Assembly: GCF_000801105.2 (NCBI RefSeq)
Contig: NC_079515.1
Coordinates: 32,015,407 to 32,079,406 of the forward strand
Length of the DNA: 64,000 nt
Origin: Raphanus sativus
Taxonomy: Eukaryota; Streptophyta; Magnoliopsida; Brassicales; Brassicaceae
Direction: 5' to 3'
Shown: positions 11,337-24,165 of the stretch, piece after piece
Layout: each line of letters opens with the position of its first letter
Numbering within the stretch: the stretch's first letter is position 1
Notes under the pieces: generated by a model
Told to the model about the DNA's origin: nothing
The model's database searches: none
Seen by the model: only the letters and a program-made list of their open reading frames with translations
Program-made: the position numbers and the translations under genes

Positions 11337-12903
11337 AGCTGTACCCCATACAAATATTTGAGGGCTTAAAGCCAAGTCGGAGACCTTCTCCAGAAGGTAT
11401 ACATACAGTTGCAGTCTCACTCCGCAATTTTAACATGTGTACCATGTAAGCTTGAACCAATTTGTGTTTCATCTTGTTTTTGATTTTGATCGCCGTTAGA
11501 TGATATTTCATAATTTGTAAGGAACTAAATCATACGGTAATATAGAAGAATAGATGATGATAAATCGAATTCTAAATTAAGGATGTTTTACTCCTCAGAA
11601 GTGAAGTAAATTACAAGTCTAAGACGGAAAAAACAAGCACACAATAGTGCACAAAGGTTCATAACACATTTCTCACAGCTTAGCTTATTGATATCATATA
11701 ATCAATGACAAAAAGAATACATGAACACGGTGTTCCAAAACTAAAACCATTAATAAATCTTTAGTCAAACGACTTTGATCAAAGAATTTTCACTAACTAA
11801 CTTACGTTAATATTTTAATTTTTATTTGACTTTTTAACGAAGGAATCCACATATAATAAGTCTGAAATTTATTATCCGAGATCTGAATTCGATTCGAGAT
11901 ATGTTTTAAATCAGTTTTGGAAAATAGGATATCTAAGACACTCGGATCCGTATACTAAAATCTTAAATCCGTCAAACCAAATTCAGATCTGAATATCTTA
12001 ATTTTTACGTTTGGATATCCAGATCCAAATTCATATTTCTAAAAATATATTAAAATTTTAATTTTATTTAATAGTTATATTTGATATATTAACACTTATA
12101 CATAAAATTAGTTTAATAATTTTTTTTTTTAATAATAGATATACATTTTATAAATATTTACTTTATTTATAATTTTTATAATTTTAATATTTTTAAAAAT
12201 ATTATTTTTATTTTAATTATTTTTGTGAATCGAAATTCAAATTTAGATATCCACACATGAATCGAGATTCAGATTTAAATATACAGATCCAGATACACTA
12301 AAATTTCCGGACATCCGGATCCGACCTACCCCTAACATGTAGGACTAATTAAAAGTTTAACACATTAACAACGAAATAACAAAATACAATATGGTCCAAA
12401 AAATAATAAATACTTATTAGCAAAATAATATAACAAAATTCTGCGTGGAGCACGAATAGTAATAAAATAAAAATAATATTAGCTGGGGTCAACTTCAAAT
12501 ACTTGGCGTTGCGTTGGCATCTTGATTCACACCTGCATTTTTAAGATCATTTCAAACCAGGCTCTCCGAGTGGTAACAAGGACTTAGAAATGTGTTAACT
12601 ATTTCGGATCTCTCTGTCGTCAGTAAACATGTTTACATGAAACTAATCGATCAGACCTCAACTCCTCGGATACCTCAAATTATAAATAAAAAAATAAGTA
12701 TGCTCCCCCGCTACGTCCTAGACACTTTCCACACAAAAGATAAGCTTCTTTTAATTTGAGGTTCAATTATTGTGTAAATTGTTTTAAATAGGTTTATTAA
12801 AAACGATTGAATGCGGAACACATTGAGTATTATATTGCCTTGAGATTGGCGTGTGAGATCAACAATAAGACTTTTGAACCCCTAAAAGCCAAAGACTTTT
12901 TAC
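11337..12903. other. Intergenic stretch with a degenerate GGATATCC-rich repeat
   Basis: After the 3' UTR of the poly(A) polymerase gene the sequence is AT-rich. Between about 11,870 and 12,340 it alternates motifs such as GGATATCC, GAATCGAGATTC and CCGGATCCGAC on both strands. This is a pattern typical of an old non-autonomous repeat. I cannot assign a family or boundaries. No coding signal. Confidence 0.4.
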
Positions 12904-12910
12904 TATAAAA
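12904..12910 (+). promoter_or_regulatory. TATA box of the defensin-like gene
   Basis: TATAAAA lies 67 bp upstream of the start codon. A start about 30 bp downstream leaves a short A-rich leader, as is common for small secreted-peptide genes. Confidence 0.6.
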
Positions 12911-12976
12911 ACACTCCTTACGAGTTGATAGTTTCTCATTCCTCTCCAAATCTAAAGTAATTAAAGAAGAAGAAGG

Positions 12977-13735
12977 ATGGCCAACACTTTTGTGAGGTCT
13001 GGTTATATTCTTGCTATTCTGTTTGCTATCGTCGTTGCAGCTACTGGTAATTTACTAAGTCTTTCTTGTATTATAGGTTCAATTGTTCAAGTTATAGAGC
13101 TTATAAAAATTAAAGATTTTAGAACCTTATATTATGACACAAACAAACCCATCTGGTTACCAGGAAACAGATTGTATCCGAAGCCTCAGCTGAACGGTGA
13201 ACAAGTTGACCATTCCATCCTCCACTCTGCCTTGTCACTAACAGGAGGTAGGCCAAAAACCTTCCATTAAATTTCTTTTACTTTTTATTTTCTTAAGTTA
13301 ACTTGAAGGAATTTGGATCAAACTCTAATCTCCTCCTAAGGCTCGCACTAGTCATTGCTAATACTATATGGAATGGCTTAAAACATCTCTCAGTGAAAAT
13401 CTCTAAGTAAGGGCACAATGAAGCCAACTGTCTGTGCTAAACTACCAAACCCTAAAATTCTTTTTACATTTTCTTAAATCTTCCATTGCCAAAGAATCAT
13501 CTTTATTTCCCTTTTGATCAAAGAAAGACAAACAAATCAACTTAGTTATATGCATTTTAACAATAGCTTACTTTTATGATTCTCACCAGGACCACTATAC
13601 GGTACATGTTCGTACTACCAATTCGTTTATGACTGCAACGATTGCAACAAAAAGTGCAAACAAAATAACAGCAACTGGTGGGGACAGTGTACTATGTGGC
13701 CGTTCCGTGATTGCTACTGCTATTACAACTGTTGA
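12977..13735 (+). CDS. Secreted defensin-like cysteine-rich peptide
   Basis: Three exons join in frame (12977-13046, 13164-13247, 13590-13735) into 99 aa. Residues 1-23 are a signal peptide with a strong hydrophobic core (ILAILFAIVVAAT). Exon 2 encodes a Cys-free segment of about 28 residues (NRLYPKPQLNGEQVDHS...). Exon 3 encodes a compact domain with eight cysteines spaced C-x8-C-x2-C-x3-C-x10-C-x7-C-x-C-x3-C. The C-x3-C and C-x-C pairs fit the CS-alpha-beta fold of plant defensin-like (DEFL) peptides. The domain is unusually aromatic (NWWGQC, TMWPF, CYCYYNC). Such peptides are apoplastic and act in defence or reproductive signalling; nothing here says which. The splice model is mine, but all junctions are GT-AG and phase-compatible. 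The ORF running through intron 1 is not the gene. It could also be a different Cys-rich family. Confidence 0.7.
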
Positions 13736-16121
13736 TAGCCAAATCATGATCATATATAAATCTATATATTACTCAAGTTTGTGACAAGAAAAAAGACACG
13801 GAGAGTATTTTCCGTATGTCAAATCCTCGTATGTGCTTGCTGTGTGTTTTGGATGCTTTTCTATTTTACCATGTTTGATAATTATTCTGTATGTTTGTTT
13901 GTTTCTCTTGAGTTCGTTGTAATGCAGGGTTCTTGTTGATGTTTAATGAGTACCTTTATGCAAATAATTTCTTTTATAGATCTTTAATCGGTTAGTATGT
14001 GTACGAAAAGGCTGCATTGTGACGCAAATCACCCTTATGTTAACGTGTAAAACAGAAGGGTCTAGATAAAGATAATATTGGTTGTATCCAATTCATGTGA
14101 CCAAGAACATTTAAATTTTTGGATCGAACGATTGCCTGTAGACAGTTAAAGGGATGTTCATGGTTTAGAGATATCTCGTTTAACCACTTCTTGGCTTGAA
14201 CTAATCCCAAAACGTAACTGAATTTTAAGCCCTCTAGGCAAGATCGTAAGCATCAAATTTTGATATGGCTTATTTTCCAATCAACGGTTATCACATTAAC
14301 CAAGAATACAACAATGAAGACATGACAACCTTCCAACGTTCACACCCCTTTTGTATCAGAGGGTGGTGGATACGCAGGGACGATCCCAGTTGTAGTCTCT
14401 AGGCTTTGCGTAAAAAAAAGAAACAGCATGTAGACGTTATCCTCGTTGCTTGATGCTCTTACACAGCTAAGCTCTTGCAATTATTTGTTTTTGATCTTTT
14501 TTTTTTTTACAGTAGTCGTTATTTTTCCTCAGTGTGGAAGAGAGTATTTCTTGGTCACATATTTCCTCCCAATACGGCCGTCCAGCATTAAACACTAGTC
14601 ACTTCCTGTTTGGCTCTAATGGGCATGATCGAATTATTACTAACGTCATTAGGTTAAATGACTTGTACGGAGAATATCTTCTTGAACAAATAACCTCAAA
14701 CAAATCACCTAATAATGCTAAAATTGCACAATACACTGGTAACACAAATTGTTCTTTGAACAAGGTGGGCTGGGCTTCAATATATATTTTAGATCATTTG
14801 TATCATTGATTCTCTCAAAATATTTGTAGACCATCTATCTTTTTGCAAGTCATCTCCACCCAAATTATATTATTGGTTTCTGTTTGGTCCAATTCATGTT
14901 GGGTTTTAGAATTTTAAACTTGTCTTCATCTCTTATGCGTCTGGTTTACGAAAACAACGTACTTTATTAATCATCTAATTAATTAATTAACTGAGAAAGT
15001 TGATGATAATTAAGGAGGCTCTCCCCATGTCCACGGCTTCATTCCCTTGCACTGCCCGTTATGTCTAGATCTTCGTAAAAATCATAAGTTCTTTGTTCTG
15101 TAAGGTAAATGATTAATTCTTTGGCTATATATATGTATGTCATTATTAAATCTCAAAGTTGTAAATCGCATATATATGAAAACAAATTATAATGGCTGAA
15201 CTCTTAATTAAACATGTGTTATGAATTTTTAACAATAATAAAACATATACATTTCTTATTATTTTCAAAATCCGAAAATTTGTTTAGTTAAATTCTGTTG
15301 CAAACTCAGTTAAATAGTTGATCTGGAGAGAATATGTGGGGTTTGGTTATATTAATTCTTGACCAGAACAAATGTGCTATGAATCATATGATGTACACTG
15401 AATAGAGAAGGCTTAAGTATTTGATTTAATTTTTTTCCAAAAATATTTTAGGCTAATAAATGGAATATTAATATATTTTTTTGACTGAATGGAATATTAA
15501 TATATTCACAAACACAACACTTGAAATGGAAAGAACTGTCACGGGACAGCATAATTCTCGGTACGGAATCTGGTCATTGTCTCCTAAACGAAGTATTCTC
15601 TGAAATTAGTCTGAGAGAGCATATGATTAGCTCTGTAAATACGGATATTAAGATTCTTGATTATGAAATAATAAAATTAATTCACATTTAAAAATAATCA
15701 AAAAAATGAAAAAGTTTGTTAAGCCGCGCCTATGGAGCGCACCATTTTCATCTGAAAATAAAGTAGAAGGCCACCCAAAAAACGAAAAGAATAATAAAAA
15801 GTAGTTTGAAATAATAAGAAGAGACGAAGAAGGGCACATGCCTTGAACCAACAAAGTTACCGTTAAGTCTTTTCTCACGCCAGACTTGGAAGTAAATCGT
15901 TTTATTTCCTCACAATCCAACGGTCATATTCTCATCCTAGCCGTTCTTTCTTTAAAATAAAATAAAAATAACACTTTCTATATTTTTGTTTTATCTTCCT
16001 TCCTCTGTCATAGCCTATATCATTCCATTGTCCAGATTCGTCTGTAATATCAGACTAAGATCTCTTCGGGTTAGGTCCTCTTCTTCTAGTGTCTTTGGTG
16101 GTGTTTTTTCTTGGAAAAAAA
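13736..16121. other. Intergenic stretch, no supported gene
   Basis: The first part is the 3' UTR of the defensin-like gene. The rest is AT-rich. A 91-aa ORF at 14534-14809 (plus) and a 90-aa ORF at 15648-15920 (minus) show no domain, signal peptide or splice context and are left out. A short direct repeat (TGGAATATTAATATATT) occurs twice near 15,460 and 15,490, separated by a TTTTTTTGACTGAA-like phrase. The last 150 bp is the probable 5' UTR of cyclin B2;1. Confidence 0.45.
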
Positions 16122-18173
16122 ATGGTTAATTCTTGTGAGAACAACATCGTCGTTGGACAACACACTACGACGACGATTCTTCAAGGTAATAATAGGATTA
16201 TTTCTAGTTTAATACGAGAGTTCTAAGGTCTTTTAACAATGGAGAATTCTGACACATATAATGTTGTGTTATTAGATGAAACGAGAAGTAGAAAGTTCGG
16301 ACAAGAGACGAAGAGAAGAGTGTTGGGTGTGATTAATCAGAATCTGGTTGGTGCAAGACGCTATCCTTGTGTTGTCAACAAGAGAGTAAACTTATCCAAG
16401 TAAAATTTCAACAAAACCTCTCATCTCTCTCTCTCTGTCTTTGAGTTTGATTTGTGCTTATGGGTTTTGGATGAATGTATGAATCGGTAGGAAAGAAGAA
16501 GAAGAAGGATGTCAAAAGAAGAAGCTTGATCATCCTCTGAGATCCTCAGTTACAAGGTATTAAAAGCTTGAACCTTTCACTTCTTATTTGTGTGTTTTAT
16601 CTTTGATTCAGTTTGAGAGAGAATAAGATGTTTTTGATCTTTGCAGATCTCGAGTTGAAGAAGAGCCCTTGTGTCAAAATGAGGAGAAGAAGAAGCTGAA
16701 GCCAACAGTTCCAAGCGCAAACGAAGAAGAAGCTACATTGGACCAACCAATGCCAATGTCTCTGGAGAAGCCTTACACTGAAGCTGATGATCCAATGGTA
16801 AACACAACTTTGATAAAGATCTTAGCTTTGAATGCAAATCGAACTAATTAAAAAGAGTGAATTTGATGACAGGAGGAAGTTGAGATGGAGGATGTGGTAG
16901 TGGAAGAACCAATCTTGGACATCGATGTCTCAGATGCCAAGAACTCACTTGCAGCTGTTGAGTATGTCCAAGATCTATACGCATTTCACCGACAAATGGA
17001 GGTGAAAATTTTGGTTTTTACTTGTTACGTGTCTTTGAAGCAACAAAAGAGGGCCTTGAGTTATATCCTGACAAGAAGTTATTGATTTGAAAATTTGCAG
17101 AGGTTTAGCTGTGTTCCAGTAGATTACATGATGCAGCAAATCGACTTAAACGAGAAGATGAGAGCTATACTAATCGACTGGTTGATCGAGGTATATATAT
17201 ATACATTACTCTAGAATGAATGTTACAGTGTAGTTGAGTGATTGAGAGACTGAAGAAGCTAAATTAAATTGTCAGGTACATGACAAGTTTGATCTGATGA
17301 ACGAGACACTGTTCCTGACAGTGAATCTGATAGATAGATTCTTGTCCAAGAAAGCTGTGTTGAGAAAGAAGCTTCAGCTTGTAGGGCTGGTGGCTTTGTT
17401 TTTAGCTTGCAAGTATGAAGAGGTTTCAGTTCCTCTTGTTGAAGATTTAGTGCTCATTTCAGACAGAGCTTATGCCAGGACTGATGTTCTACACATGGTA
17501 AAAGTGCTGTTCTTCAGTCTTGTCTCATTTAATAATTTTAAGACATTTCTCTGATTAAATAAATGGTTCTTTTGCAGGAGAAAATGATGTTGAGCACTTT
17601 GCAATTCAATGTCTCGTTGCCTACACAATACCCTTTCTTGAGAAGATTCCTTAAGGCAGCTCAAGCAGACAAGAAAGTAAGTTTTGCAAACAATTAACTT
17701 AAAAGTTGTGGATTTATATAAAAAGGAAAAAAACAAGAACTAATAGGTGAAACTGTGTCAAAACCAGTGTGAGGTTTTGGCGTCCTTCTTGATCGAGCTT
17801 GCCCTTGTGGAGTATGAGATGCTTCGGTTTCCACCTTCATTACTAGCTGCCACGGCCGTGTACACTGCTCAATGTACACTTGATGGATTCAGGAAATGGA
17901 ACCGTACATGTGAATTCCACTCTCACTACTCTGAAAATCAGCTCATGTAAGTCTCTCCATCTCATTCAAAAAAACTGATTCTTCCATCAATGAAGACCAA
18001 TCTGTTTACTAAACTGTCATGGTGTGGGGTTTTGCAGGGAATGTTGTAGGAAGATGGTGAGTCTTCATCAGAGGGCGGCCACTGGGAAATTGACAGGAGT
18101 ATATAGGAAGTACAGCACATTCAAGTTTGGGTACATAGCCAAGTGCGAAGCTGCACACTTTATTGTTTCTTAG
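16122..18173 (+). CDS. CYCB2;1: G2/mitotic cyclin B2
   Basis: Ten exons join in frame into 419 aa: 16122-16185, 16276-16399, 16491-16556, 16647-16797, 16873-17001, 17101-17190, 17276-17497, 17578-17676, 17768-17946, 18038-18173. B-type cyclins activate CDKs at the G2/M transition and are destroyed by the APC/C in mitosis. A destruction box, RRVLGVIN (R35, L38, N42), lies near the N-terminus. The N-terminal third is Lys/Glu-rich. The cyclin core starts near residue 160 and has the hydrophobic patch [13 protein letters not shown], then HDKF, the HxKF motif diagnostic of B-type cyclins, and LACKYEE. The second cyclin fold follows ([18 protein letters not shown]). Length is close to the about 429 aa of Arabidopsis CYCB2;1, and gene order agrees with At2g17620. 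The C-terminus ends at AAHFIVS, a few residues earlier than I recall for Arabidopsis. Confidence 0.92.
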
Positions 18174-19118
18174 TCGTCTCATCATCCTTAAAGGCTGCAA
18201 AAAGACAGTGATATTTTTTGTACAGTTCTCTTGACAAAGTTCCTCGTTTCATCTGAAGCACAAATAACACACAGCCAAAAAAATTGTTCAATTTGTCTGT
18301 CTGAAGTTGAATTCTGATTCCTTATCGTTGTTCACTTTAATTGTAACTTCCGTTTTACATGACATTTTTTAACAATAAATTCCATAATGATCAGAGTTAG
18401 GTTATCTTTATAAGATGTTACAGCATCACCTTATACTTTTAGATTGTTATACATTTTTTTTAGCCAATGTGAATATGAGCCTAGGCAAGAGCAAGGATTC
18501 ATGAATTGTGAGCTCTTTCTTGTTTCGGTTCAGAAGAGGTTGTGTATCTTTTAGTGAAACAACACAAGCTTTGAGAACCTATATAGTTGAGTTTCAGAGA
18601 AAACAAAAACAAAACAAGCATTGTAATGATCCACTGTCCTCGTATGCTTAGAAAAACAAATTTCCATTTCACTTTGGAGAAGTCTGAGTTGGAAGCAGAG
18701 TTTATCAAAGATGGTGCAGCCAGCTCAAGGGGAATAGATCAGTGGGAGGTACGAGAGCTTCTATTTACAATATGCAATGCCTTTGGCTGGAGTTGAAAAG
18801 ATTGTTGCTTTCATGAAAGATTTCCAGGCAAGGCATGCTTGATTCTTTTATCATCTGTTTTGGTTAATGGTTATCTTATTTGAGTGAGTATAAAGCTGCG
18901 GATACTTGTGATTTGAGTTTGTTTTTTTTCAGTAATAATTCTTTTTGGCAATGGTTAGATTTCATGTTCAAGCAAGAATCATTTATACTATGTTGATGAG
19001 TCTTTTTTTTTTGGGACTGAAAACTTTTAGAAATCAAAAATCTTTTTAATAAACAACTTATTGAGAAAATGCTGAGATATTATAACCCTTTGTTGATAAG
19101 CAAAGGCAAACAAGGATC
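18174..19118. other. Convergent intergenic region
   Basis: Holds the 3' UTRs of cyclin B2;1 (plus) and the serine acetyltransferase gene (minus). The 69-aa ORFs at 18499-18796 have no family likeness. In Arabidopsis I recall a phosphoserine aminotransferase gene at this place; no trace is visible. Confidence 0.45.
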
Positions 19119-21160
19119 TCATGTTGTGCTGTTAGTGTGTCCTTTCTCTGATGAAACTGATTGTCCTGTTTTTAGAAACACAAAAGATTCCAACTCAGGT
19201 TCAAAATCTGTTGTTTCAGAACTCTTGATGTTACTGTGAATGTGTAAGTTACCGTTTGATATTGCAGCTTTGTAACCATCAGCTACATGTCTAAAGAACT
19301 CTTTAGCAGCATCTGCATATTCATTCAAGAACAGTCACCACTTAAACCATCCGAGACAACAGGAAGTATACAAGAATCTGCAAACTCACCATATTTCATT
19401 GCCAGAGATGGGTCTTGCTCATCAATGACCCTGATCAGTTTAGCAGGGTTTCCAGCCACCACACTTGAAGAATCCCAGAAAGGATGTTAGTGGTTAATGG
19501 TTACTAAACAAAGAGTCAAATGATTTTTCAGATTCATTTTCCTTTATACCTATGCGGAGGAACGTCCTTTAACACAAGTGAACCTGCAGCTACCATTGCC
19601 CCAGCACCTATGCTTATGTTTCCAAGTACAGTCACACAGGCTCCAAGCAATGCACCTTCCCCTATTTTTGGGTGACGGTCCCCGGTTTCCTTCCCGGTTC
19701 CTCCTAAAGTCACACCCTAATGGAAATGAAGAAGATAATTCAGCTAAATATTGATCTTGTAATAGACCTCTTGAGTGGAATGGTTTGGAGAATAGAAGAG
19801 ATGCTTACATGCAAGATGGAGACACGGTTGCCTATCACAGCGGTCTCACCTATGACCACTCCCGTTCCATGATCCAACAATATTCCCTCTCCAATTTTTG
19901 CCGCTACAAGAGTAGAACAACCAGGAGTCAATGCACCTAATCAACTAAAGCACCAGAGAGGAGATTGAGAATCTAAGAAAGTACTCAAACTTTACCTGGA
20001 TGTATGTCGATTCCAAAAACCTGAGGAGAAACCCCCACAAGTGTAAATCAGATATTTGAGTTGAAATGTAGTTAACCAAAAGACAAATGATAAGAAAAAC
20101 TACCTCGCTAATTCGGCTTTGCAAGGCAAGAGCTAATAGTGTCCGGCCTTGGTTCCACAACTTGTGTGCAACCCTGTGTGCTTGCAACGCATGATAGCCC
20201 TGTACAACAACAAAATAGTTCCAATTTGAGAGATGTTTTAGCTCTAACGACCCAAGTAGAGAGTTACCTTCAGATGTAAAATAGCAGAGCTATACGACAG
20301 ACAAGCAGGGTCCCGGTCTTTAAATGCCTACAATCATCATTGTTGAGACACACAAGAAACAAACAAAGATCATGTCTTTTCAGAGGTATTGTTATATTGA
20401 GTGTTTGTTTTTTACCTGAATATCATGGCGAATCGATCTGTGAATGCCTTTGTCATGCATCATGACACCATTAAATATATCCAAGAGTTGAGTAGCCAAC
20501 AAGGTTGGGTTTTGGAGACGGTTGGCTAGGACGAACCCTAAAGCTTGTTCTAAACATTCATGTGCTAAGATGCCAGCATACAAGAAGCTGCTCAAGATAG
20601 GCTCCTTCTCTGCCTAATAACCACAACAAATATTCGTTACTCCACAAATCAAAGCAGCAACACTTATAGAAGAAATATCATAGAACAACACTGGCACTAT
20701 TCTCCAACTTTCAAAGTCTAGACATCACTCAAACATTTCGTTTACTTTCTTACTGGATGAAGTCTATGTATGATGATGATGATCATTGGAGGGATTGAAC
20801 ATTTAAATCCTATGGTGGTCAGATTAAATGTCAAAGCTTTCAACGAAAAGAAACAAGATTTGACTTATTCTAAAACCCTAATGGACACAGTTACTACTAC
20901 TACAAAAACAAAACAATTGTTCTGTAATCAAATAACAAAGTAAACTGAAACTGTAGATTGACTCGAACACCAAAAAAGAAGCGATGATGCAGATAAAGTG
21001 TTAGAAATTGAGTGAAGACCTCAAGCTTAGCTTCTTCTCTAATAGCATCCCAGATAGGATCGTAACCAGAATCCAGCAAAACCGGGTCAAACTCGAACTT
21101 ATTCGTTCCCTTAGCGTAAACGGCAATACCCATCTCGAAAGGGAGCTCGTCGCCGTCCAT
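19119..21160 (-). CDS. SERAT3;1: Serine O-acetyltransferase, SERAT3 type
   Basis: Converts L-serine and acetyl-CoA to O-acetylserine, the carbon skeleton for cysteine synthesis. Exons, high to low coordinate: 21160-21020, 20613-20416, 20327-20268, 20199-20104, 20020-19996, 19903-19809, 19716-19550, 19463-19390, 19312-19253, 19165-19119, giving 320 aa. The N-terminal helical SATase domain has FLYAGILAHECLEQALGFVL and QLLDIFNGVMMHDKG. The C-terminal left-handed beta-helix has hexapeptide repeats with GEGILLDHGTGVVIGET, HGVTLGGTGKETGDRHPKIG and VVAGNPAKLI, carrying the catalytic His residues. There is no transit peptide, so it is cytosolic like the SERAT3 group, which in Arabidopsis has low activity and little Cys inhibition. 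The last intron (19166-19252, 87 nt) is in frame without a stop; retention would give 349 aa. Removing it gives a C-terminus like the one I recall for At2g17640 (GHTNST ending). Confidence 0.9.
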
Positions 21161-22600
21161 ATCAGAAGATCAAATCCAAGTCTTCTGATTGGAGAGGAGA
21201 GAGAGAGAGAGAGAGAGGTAAAGGATGCAACTTTAAATGGATGCGATGATGATGATAAAAAAGAGAAAGAGAGACTGAGATAAAAACCCTTTTAGTCTTT
21301 TTTATTTTCTAAGAGGGGTCCGGTCCTCTCATTCACTCTGATTCTCCTGATGGTCGTTGTGTTGTTTTGGTTGTGTCTCGTTGATCCAAAGTCTTTATGT
21401 GTTGTGTCCAATGTCCACCGCTTTGAATGGTTGTACGATATCGTTTGTATTTATTTTTACTTTTGTATTCTTTTTGGCCTTATCTGGTTGCGACCGGGAT
21501 TGAGTCCAAGTTCGGAATGGGTGATTAGGGTCTCCTACACAAGATAATTGTTTCTTTTCTTGACTAATAAGATAATTGTTTATTTAATCAAGAAGGAATA
21601 TAAATTATTATTAGAGTTGAATGGGATCTTAATCGTATTCCTCGAGGGGGGAATATCAATATATAAGAGAAAGACCACCACAAATGGTGTCAACTTGTCA
21701 TGTTCTTTACAAAATTTCAACCTTAATATTTCCCTACTTTCCTTTGTCAACCCGGATGGGTAAAAGTCTGATTAATTAATTCTTCAAAGAATAACTAAAT
21801 TCTCATCCACATTTTAAAATATTAAATTTTAACTTTGTCTCTATTTCTGTATCGATTAAATTTTCTTTTATGGTGAAACTTATGTTTTCATTTATGCTAA
21901 ATTTGTTAAATTTTAAAAACATATTACACTCAATTTTTGGATTTTATAATTACAATAATACTTATTTGTTAAAATTAATAAACAATTGTTAAAATATTAT
22001 GATTACCTATTCGATAATTTAAATATTTTTATTTTTATAACTCAAGTTGAAATAATATTTTAATACCAATTATGAGTTTAATTATTTTTCAAATGTGAAT
22101 TATAATATTTTATAGGATTTTTTTTGTAAAGTAAAAATATAGAAATTTTTAAAATAGCTATTTAGTGGTAGAATAATTTCATGTCCAAACTAATTGTTCA
22201 TGATTGTATTAAAATTAGTGTACGTATAAGTTGTTCTCTCCGTTTTGACCCTTTTGGGACTAATTCAGAACAAGAATCGAATACATAAATGAAAATCATG
22301 ATTAATATTGCTACAAAGTTAAATTTATGTGCTTTAAATTTAAAATGGCAAAGACAGAAACAAGATATCAAATGCATAAATCAAAACATAATGAATTTGT
22401 GAAATGTGCAACTTATTAATGAAGGTGAGGTTGTGGCTGGGTTGTTTGTTGTTTGATTTGAATTATAAGGCATTTCTATGACTTGTCTTGCTTTATTGCT
22501 TTATTTTTTAAAGATGTTAAAAATCTATATGAATGATAAATCAATGGACAGAAGTCTTGTATATTTGGGCTGGTAACTTGACATTGTTGATTTTAGGCAG
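21161..22600. other. 5' flank of SERAT3;1, then AT-rich intergenic sequence
   Basis: A GA repeat (about 21,190-21,218) sits 30-60 bp upstream of the start codon in the presumed 5' UTR or promoter. Beyond about 21,550 the sequence is AT-rich without coding features. Confidence 0.4.
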
Positions 22601-24165
22601 TCCGGTCAAATTTTGTAAACAAAATTAAGTGGTTTTCTGCGAATTTGCGGATATAAATATTGTATAAAAATATATATATTATGTATAGAATATTTTAAAA
22701 TTTCTATAAATTTGATGTAAAAATAACTGATGAAAATTTAGTAATGAAAAATATTTGTCCAACACATATCATGCATTTTCTTAGGCCTCTTTTTATTTTT
22801 TTCATATCATTTCATTCTTTTTATTAAAATTTTGCTCATATTTTCTTAAATTTTTACATATTTTTACCAAATATTTATTTCTCCAAAACAAATCATACAA
22901 TTAATGAACCAAAATCCATCTTAGAATAATTTTTCAATCATAACATTACCTCATTCATTATATTATTTAAAATTAAATTCAAAACATTTTCTAAATCAAA
23001 GTTCTCATTTGTTTCGTTAAATATAGTTTGTCCAATCTTCAAGGCCTAATTATTTATAAATCATATATGGACATTATAAAAGATTTATAATTATTATAGA
23101 TACAACTATATTTTTATGTGAATATGAAATCATTATAATGATTTTTATAAACAATTTTTTTATAAATTATTTTATGTAGGACATAAATATAAAAAGAATT
23201 GACCGAACATTATAACACTTTCAATAATTTTGAAAATTAGCTACCATAAATTATTATTTGTAATATTATTTAGCTTATTTGGCAAGTGATAATAATTAGT
23301 TTTAGACTTAACTTTTATTTTATATCAAACTAAAGTAACTAAAAATTATAAAAATATTCATTATATTACATAGTTTATAAATATAAAATTGATCAAACGA
23401 TACTATTTTTTATGTAATTTCAATAATTATTTACCATAAATTATTATTTTAATATAATTTAGAATATTTGGAAAATGATATTAATTGGTTCTAGATTTAT
23501 TTTTATTTTAAATATAAAATAAAATAAATAAAATAGAAATAAAAATTATTGACCAAGAAAATTAAACAATTTTGTTAAGACTTCACAAATGATCAACAAG
23601 TAAGAAAAATTACTTAGGTGACTTTTCGTTTAATATATAGAAGAATTTTTATCTCTTATAAACAATTTATACACTCTTATAAATAATTTGAAATTATGAT
23701 AAAATAACTTTGTAAACAAGAATAGATAATTTGATAAATGTTTTAAATTTTTTATTAATGATTTATGGGACATATATTGATATTAAAAACATTAATAATT
23801 AATATAATACTTTATATATGAAAATATTTTTTATATAAGAATATGAAATCATTATAACAGTTTCTATAAATCGTGTTCTATTAATTATATTATGCAGTAT
23901 ATAAATATAAAAATAATTAATCAAACATTATTACACTTTTATAATTTTGAAAATTAGTTACCATAAATTATAATTTGTAATATCATTCAGATTATTTGGT
24001 AAATAATATTAATTAATTATAAACATATTTTTTATTTTAGATCTAATTAAAATAATTGAAAATTCTTTAACCAATCAAATTATAACAATTTTTAAAAATA
24101 ATCTCTGTAATATATAATTGACACCTAAACAAAAATTAACTTTTCATTTTAATATATACAGGAAT
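22601..24165 (-). repeat. AT-rich repeat block with two Helitron-like 5' ends
   Basis: Two diverged copies of the same sequence lie in direct order, about 23,080-23,646 and 23,800-24,165. Shared phrases include GAATATGAAATCATTATAA and GAAAATTAG(C/T)TACCATAAATTA. A third partial copy of the latter motif is near 23,430. Both copies end in TTTTC(G/A)TTTTAATATATA-like sequence. On the minus strand this reads TC(T/C)T(C/G)TATATATTAAA, like a plant Helitron 5' end. A GC hairpin near 22,637-22,652 might belong to a left terminus, but no CTAG is next to it. No protein is encoded. Confidence 0.4.

Noticed and set aside
12425..12460. CTGCGTGGAGCACG hairpin as another Helitron end
   Set aside because: No CTAG or other CTRR terminus at the expected distance and the hairpin is weak.
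14534..14809. 91-aa plus-strand ORF
   Set aside because: No domain, signal peptide, splice context or repeated occurrence; composition is compatible with chance in this region.
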